Assembly (NCBI RefSeq): GCF_004348545.1
Contig: NZ_SMKL01000061.1
Coordinates: 1-35,974, forward strand
Direction of reading: 5' to 3'
Source of the DNA: Jiangella ureilytica
GTDB taxonomy: Bacteria > Actinomycetota > Actinomycetes > Jiangellales > Jiangellaceae
Length of the DNA: 35,974 nt
This document shows, piece by piece, positions 32,448 to 35,974 of the stretch. Under the pieces are notes generated by a model. The model saw only the letters and a program-made list of their open reading frames with translations. It searched no databases and was not told the DNA's origin. The position numbers and the translations under genes are program-made. Every line of letters begins with the position of its first letter. Positions within the stretch are counted from its first letter, which is position 1.

Positions 32448-33659
32448 GTGCGCAGCAGCGTCGCCGAGCTCGACACGTTCTGGCAGCGCACCACGGTCGC
32501 CTGGCACTCGGTGTACCTCGGGCTGCTCGGGCTGCTCGCGCTGATCATCGGCAGCTCCGGCGAGCTGTCCAGCCGCGACCGCCTGGCCGGCCTCCTCGCG
32601 TTGACGACGATGGTGGTCGTCTACCTGCTGATCGGGCGGCGGCTGCTGGGCACCGAGGAGCACGGCTGGCAGGCGGTGACCCAGCTGGTCGTCAGCTGGG
32701 CCGGTATGTACGTGCTGCTGGGGGTCGGCAGCGACGACGCCTACTTCCTGCTGTTCGGGCTCATCCCCCACATCTGGGTGTACCTCCCGACCCGGTGGGC
32801 GGTCGGCGGCACGGTGGTGTTCCTCTCCGGCCTGGCCGCGGTCGAGGTCGGCCGCGACGGCTGGACCCCCGAGGCGGTGCGCGAGGTCGCGCCGCAGGCC
32901 GGGCTGCAGATCGGGCTGTCGCTGCTGATGGGCCTGTTCATCAGCCACGTGTTCATCCAGGCGGAGAAGCGGGCCACGCTCATCGACGAGCTGGAGCGCA
33001 CCCGCGGCGAGCTGGCGCAGCTCGAGCACGCCCGCGGCGTCCTGGCCGAACGGCAGCGGCTGGCGCACGAGATCCACGACACCCTGGCCCAGGGGTTCAC
33101 CAGCATCCTCACGCTCGCCCAGGCCATCGAGGTGGCGCTCGACCGCGACCCCGTCGCCGTCCGCGACCGGCTGGCGTTGCTGGAGCAGACGGCGCGCGAC
33201 AACCTCGCCGAGGCGCGGGCCCTGGTCAGCTCGCTGGCGCCGGTCGGCCTGCAGGACGCCACGCTGCCCGAGGCGGTCGAGCGCATCGCCGCCCGGTTCG
33301 CCGACGAGACCGGGCTGGACGTCACCGTGCAGGTCGATGGCGAGGCCCCTGTCCTGCCGGCGAACGTCGAGGTGGTGCTGCTGCGGGCCGCGCAGGAGGC
33401 GCTGACCAACGTGCGCAAGCACGCCGGGGCGCGGCGGGTCACGGTCGCGCTGCGGTTCCGGCCGGGCCCGGCCGGGGCCGCCACGGTCGCCGTCGTCGAC
33501 GACGGCCGCGGGTTCGAGCCGACCGCCACCACCCGCGACCGCTACGGGCTGCGCGGCATGAGGACCCGGGTCGAGCAGGTGGGCGGGGTGCTCGAGATCG
33601 TCAGCGCGCCCGGCGCGGGGACGACGGTGCGCGCGACCGTCGCGCTGCCGCGCAGGTAG
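32448..33659 (+). CDS. NarL/DesK-type sensor histidine kinase
   Basis: A 403-residue membrane histidine kinase. Five hydrophobic spans occupy roughly residues 18-175 with no sizeable outside domain, so it probably senses within the membrane. A coiled segment (ELERTRGELAQLEHARG) leads to the HisKA_3 box ERQRLAHEIHD with phospho-accepting His near 210. The ATPase domain has NVRKHAG (N box), DDGRGF and GLRGMRTRVEQ. The start is uncertain: GTG 32448 is used, but GTG 32403 inside the permease gene is also in frame and neither has a good ribosome site. It stands between the exporter and its partner regulator (11-base gap). Confidence 0.9.
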   Translation: MRSSVAELDTFWQRTTVAWHSVYLGLLGLLALIIGSSGELSSRDRLAGLLALTTMVVVYLLIGRRLLGTEEHGWQAVTQLVVSWAGMYVLLGVGSDDAYFLLFGLIPHIWVYLPTRWAVGGTVVFLSGLAAVEVGRDGWTPEAVREVAPQAGLQIGLSLLMGLFISHVFIQAEKRATLIDELERTRGELAQLEHARGVLAERQRLAHEIHDTLAQGFTSILTLAQAIEVALDRDPVAVRDRLALLEQTARDNLAEARALVSSLAPVGLQDATLPEAVERIAARFADETGLDVTVQVDGEAPVLPANVEVVLLRAAQEALTNVRKHAGARRVTVALRFRPGPAGAATVAVVDDGRGFEPTATTRDRYGLRGMRTRVEQVGGVLEIVSAPGAGTTVRATVALPRR

Positions 33660-33670
33660 CGTGAGGCGCC

Positions 33671-34321
33671 GTGACGACGTTGCGGCTGCTGCTGGTCGAC
33701 GACCATCCGGTCGTGCGGACCGGTCTCGCGGGCATGCTCGGGGCCGAGGACGACATCGAGGTGGTCGGCGAGGCCGGCGACGGCGAGGAGGCGCTGGTCC
33801 TGGCCCGCCGGCTGCGTCCCGACGTGATCCTCATGGACCTGCGCATGCCCCGGCTCGACGGCGCCGAAGCGACGGCGCGCATCCTCGCCGAGCTGCCCCG
33901 CACCCGGATCCTGGTGCTGACCACGTACGACACCGACTCCGACATCGTCCGCGCGGTCGAGGCCGGCGCCACCGGCTACCTGCTCAAGGACACGCCGCGG
34001 CTGGAACTGGCTGCGGCCGTCCGGGCGGCGCACCGCGGCGAGACCGTGCTGGCGCCGCCCGTGGCCGCCCGCCTCGTCCACCGGCTGCGGACGCCGTCGG
34101 TCCCCCCACTGACCCCGCGCGAGCGCGAGGTGCTCGCCGCCGTCGCCACCGGGCTGTCGAACGCCGAGGTCGGGCGGGTGCTGCACATCGGCGAGGCGAC
34201 GGTGAAGACGCACCTGCTGCGGGTGTTCGCCAAGCTCGGCGTCGACGACCGCACCGCCGCCGTGACGACGGCCTACGCCCTGGGCATCCTGGCCCCGCCC
34301 GGGCAGGCGCCCGCCCCTTGA
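33671..34321 (+). CDS. NarL-family response regulator
   Basis: A 216-residue regulator. The receiver domain has Asp10-Asp11, phospho-Asp56 (ILMDLRMP), Thr84/85 and Lys106 (YLLKDT). The LuxR-type helix-turn-helix covers about 145-205 (LTPREREVLAAVATGLSNAEV). It is the partner of the kinase upstream. It probably controls the exporter operon itself through the repeat-rich region before 30737, as in many ABC/two-component units. GTG 33671 has GAGG 4 bases upstream. Confidence 0.95.
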   Translation: MTTLRLLLVDDHPVVRTGLAGMLGAEDDIEVVGEAGDGEEALVLARRLRPDVILMDLRMPRLDGAEATARILAELPRTRILVLTTYDTDSDIVRAVEAGATGYLLKDTPRLELAAAVRAAHRGETVLAPPVAARLVHRLRTPSVPPLTPREREVLAAVATGLSNAEVGRVLHIGEATVKTHLLRVFAKLGVDDRTAAVTTAYALGILAPPGQAPAP

Positions 34322-34356
34322 CCGGCCGCGTGACACCGTCCGGCCATACTGTGGGC

Positions 34357-35526
34357 ATGTCTCCAACCCGGACGCGGGTGTCCCGGCTGGCGCTGCGGCC
34401 CACCATCGGCATCGACATCGGCGGGACCAAGGTCGCGGCCGGCGTAGTCGACCCCGAGGGCACCATCATCGACCGCACGCGCCGCGAGACGCCCAGCAAG
34501 AACAAGAGCGCCCGCGTGGTCGAGGACACCATCGCCGACATCGTCGGCGAGCTCGGTGCCCGTCACCACGTCCTGGGGGTCGGCATCGGCGCCGCCGGCT
34601 TCGTCGACGGCACCCAGTCCTCCGTGCTCTTCGCCCCGCACCTCGCCTGGCGCAACGAGCCGCTGCGCGACGCCCTCCAGCGCCGCATCGGCCTGCCGGT
34701 CGTCGTCGACAACGACGCCAACGCCGCCCTCTGGGCCGAGTGCCGGTTCGGCGCCGCCCAGGGCGAGTCGCACGTCGTGTGCGTCAACCTCGGCACCGGC
34801 ATCGGCGGCGCGGTGGTCCTCGACGGCGTCCTGCACCGCGGGCGGTTCGGCGTGGCCGGCGAGTTCGGGCACATGGTCGTCGTGCCGGGCGGGCATCGCT
34901 GCGAGTGCGGCAACCGCGGCTGCTGGGAGCAGTACGCCAGTGGCAACGTGCTGGTCCGCGAGGCGCGCGAGCTGGTCGCCAACGGCTCCCCCGTCGCCTA
35001 CCGCATCGCCGAGACCTGCGAGGGCGATCCGTCGCGCATCACCGGGCCCATGGTCAGCGCGCTGGCCGCCCAGGGCGACCCCGCGGCGCTGGAGCTGCTC
35101 GAGGACATCGGCCACTGGCTGGGCGTCGGGCTGGCCAACCTGGCGGCGGCGTTCGACCCCGGCCTGTTCGTCATCGGCGGCGGCGTCTCCGACGTCGGCG
35201 ACCTGCTGCTCGACCCGGCCCGCACCACGTTCCGGCGCACGCTGACAGGGCGCGGCTTCCGGCCCGAGGCGGGGGTGGTGCGGGCGTCGCTCGGCAACGA
35301 CGCCGGGCTCATCGGCGCCGCCGACCTCGCCCGCCGCAGCAGCTCGCGCCGTCGCGACCGCGCCAAGCTGGTGACGACCCGGCTGCTGCTCCCCCGCCGG
35401 CGCGACGTCGCCGGCAACGGCACACCCGTGCGGCGCGCCCGCCGCACGGCCGGCGGCACGGGGACGGCCATCGACCCGGTCGCCCCGCGGCGGGCGAACG
35501 GCACCTGGCGCCGCAGCGTCCCCTGA
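34357..35526 (+). CDS. ROK-family sugar kinase (glucokinase-like), extended tail
   Basis: A 389-residue ROK kinase. The phosphate-binding motif GIDIGGTK is at 18-25, catalytic Asp120 sits in VDNDANAA, LGTGIGG follows near 145-151, and the zinc site is His172 with Cys182, Cys184 and Cys189 (CECGNRGCWE). Actinobacterial glucokinases of this group use ATP or polyphosphate and are about 310-330 residues. Here about 60 extra Arg/Ser/Pro-rich residues (RRSSSRRRDR onward) follow the fold and look disordered. The ATG start lacks a clear ribosome site; CATACT at 34345-34350 lies 6 bases upstream and might be a leaderless-type -10, and GTG 34351 is an in-frame alternative. Substrate is probably glucose, but ROK repressor ancestry makes this uncertain. 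Confidence 0.9.
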   Translation: MSPTRTRVSRLALRPTIGIDIGGTKVAAGVVDPEGTIIDRTRRETPSKNKSARVVEDTIADIVGELGARHHVLGVGIGAAGFVDGTQSSVLFAPHLAWRNEPLRDALQRRIGLPVVVDNDANAALWAECRFGAAQGESHVVCVNLGTGIGGAVVLDGVLHRGRFGVAGEFGHMVVVPGGHRCECGNRGCWEQYASGNVLVREARELVANGSPVAYRIAETCEGDPSRITGPMVSALAAQGDPAALELLEDIGHWLGVGLANLAAAFDPGLFVIGGGVSDVGDLLLDPARTTFRRTLTGRGFRPEAGVVRASLGNDAGLIGAADLARRSSSRRRDRAKLVTTRLLLPRRRDVAGNGTPVRRARRTAGGTGTAIDPVAPRRANGTWRRSVP

Positions 35527-35532
35527 ATGACC

Positions 35533-35812
35533 ACGTTCACCACCCGATTCCCTCCCGCACGAGGCTTGCGGCCCTTGTGATGCCCGGGTGATCCTCGTGA
35601 TGCCTGGCCGATCCTGGTGCTGCCTGGCCCGGGATCCTCGTGATGTCCGGGCGATCCTCGTGCTGCCTGGCCCCGGATCTCCTGATGCCCGGGTGATCCT
35701 CGTGATGCCCGGCCCGCCCCGGGGAAAGCGATTGCCGGCCTACGTCGCGAGGGCCGCGCGTCCATCACGAGGGCTGCAAGCCTCGTGGAGCAGGGAATTC
35801 CGTGGTGAACGT
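35533..35812. repeat. Foldback element with 50-base imperfect inverted repeats
   Basis: Left arm 35533-35582 and the reverse complement of 35763-35812 agree at 42 of 50 positions without gaps by eye count; both begin ACGTTCACCA and end CGTGATG or TGTGATG. CCCTGA/TCAGGG just outside may extend the arms. The arms enclose tandem repeats whose CCTCGTGATG core is also the inner end of the arms. No reading frame is convincing. It resembles a MITE-like foldback or a dispersed intergenic repeat. It begins 6 bases after the ROK stop and could also end transcription. Confidence 0.75.
35590..35714. repeat. Tandem repeat, about six 19-23-base units
   Basis: Units start at 35590, 35610, 35633, 35653, 35676 and 35695, each beginning GATCCT or GATCT and containing CTG, CGTGATG or GTGCTG followed by CC(T/C)GG. 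Units alternate 20 and 23 bases, so the real period is a 43-base pair (35590-35632, 35633-35675), with a shorter third pair. A partial unit precedes at 35574-35589. There are no spacers, so this is not a CRISPR. Confidence 0.75.
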
Positions 35813-35974
35813 GATCTCTCTGTCAGGGTTCTGCTACCGGGCGCTGTTCGACGGGGCGGGGCCTGGCGTGGTCGCCGGGTGACTCCAACGTGATCTGCCC
35901 GCTGTGTGTGGCTTCGGTAATGACGTGTCCATGGTGATCACGGGTGAGAGCCCGGCCGGGAGTGACTTGATAGA
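35813..35974. other. Non-coding end of the window
   Basis: No gene was recognised in the last 160 bases. An inverted pair around GCCCGGCCGGG lies near 35950. The window ends before any further gene can be judged. Confidence 0.35.

Noticed and set aside
35590-35714. CRISPR-like array of repeats
   Set aside because: Units abut directly with no unique spacers, vary in sequence and length, and no cas genes are present.

Overview
The window is very GC-rich, uses GTG starts freely, has short 4-base gene overlaps and carries actinobacterial families (IclR, LAL/LuxR regulator, NarL-type two-component pair, ROK kinase, F420/FMN LLM oxidoreductase). It reads as the chromosome of a high-GC actinomycete, probably a soil or plant-associated one; a Jiangella-like genus is a guess from gene content, not something the sequence proves. 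No rRNA, tRNA or CRISPR array was seen.

Layout. 1-250: a ~106-base nested hairpin repeat. 249-2527 (minus): an amidase followed by an overlapping LLM-class oxidoreductase. 2746-5450 (plus): a two-gene unit of an M48 membrane metalloprotease and a TraG/VirD4-like ATPase with no other secretion genes nearby. 5554-6298: an aminoglycoside-phosphotransferase-like gene broken by two one-base deletions. 6255-7337 (minus): an SGNH hydrolase. 7357-8632 (plus): DAHP synthase, preceded by a short leader peptide with a Tyr-Pro-Tyr-Phe run written in codons rare for this GC content, then two strong hairpins; this looks like an attenuator.

8647-24194 is a carbohydrate-acid utilisation locus. A minus-strand operon (enolase-superfamily dehydratase, DapA-family lyase, DUF624 membrane protein) diverges from a plus-strand operon (IclR regulator, lipoprotein sugar-binding protein, two permeases without their own ATPase, a 1572-residue secreted multidomain protein, a second enolase-superfamily enzyme). 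A convergent SDR, a third enolase-superfamily enzyme (GalD/ManD-like) and a uronate-dehydrogenase-like protein follow. The likely flow is: the secreted enzyme trims a polysaccharide, the ABC system imports the product, dehydrogenases oxidise it to an aldonate or aldarate, dehydratases make a 2-keto-3-deoxy acid, and the DapA-like enzyme processes it. The actual sugar is not determinable from sequence alone.

24195-27330 is an accessory island: a frameshifted IS110-family transposase, a small P-loop kinase-like protein with a leaderless-looking promoter, a small acidic protein and much non-coding sequence. 27329-30503 (minus): a large LAL-family LuxR regulator with a small basic protein upstream and a perfect hairpin between them. 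30737-34321 (plus): an ABC-2 exporter pair followed by a NarL-type histidine kinase and response regulator, preceded by a dense array of inverted repeats. 34357-35526: a ROK-family sugar kinase with an unusual basic tail. 35533-35812: a foldback element with 50-base imperfect inverted repeats enclosing about six tandem ~20-23-base units.
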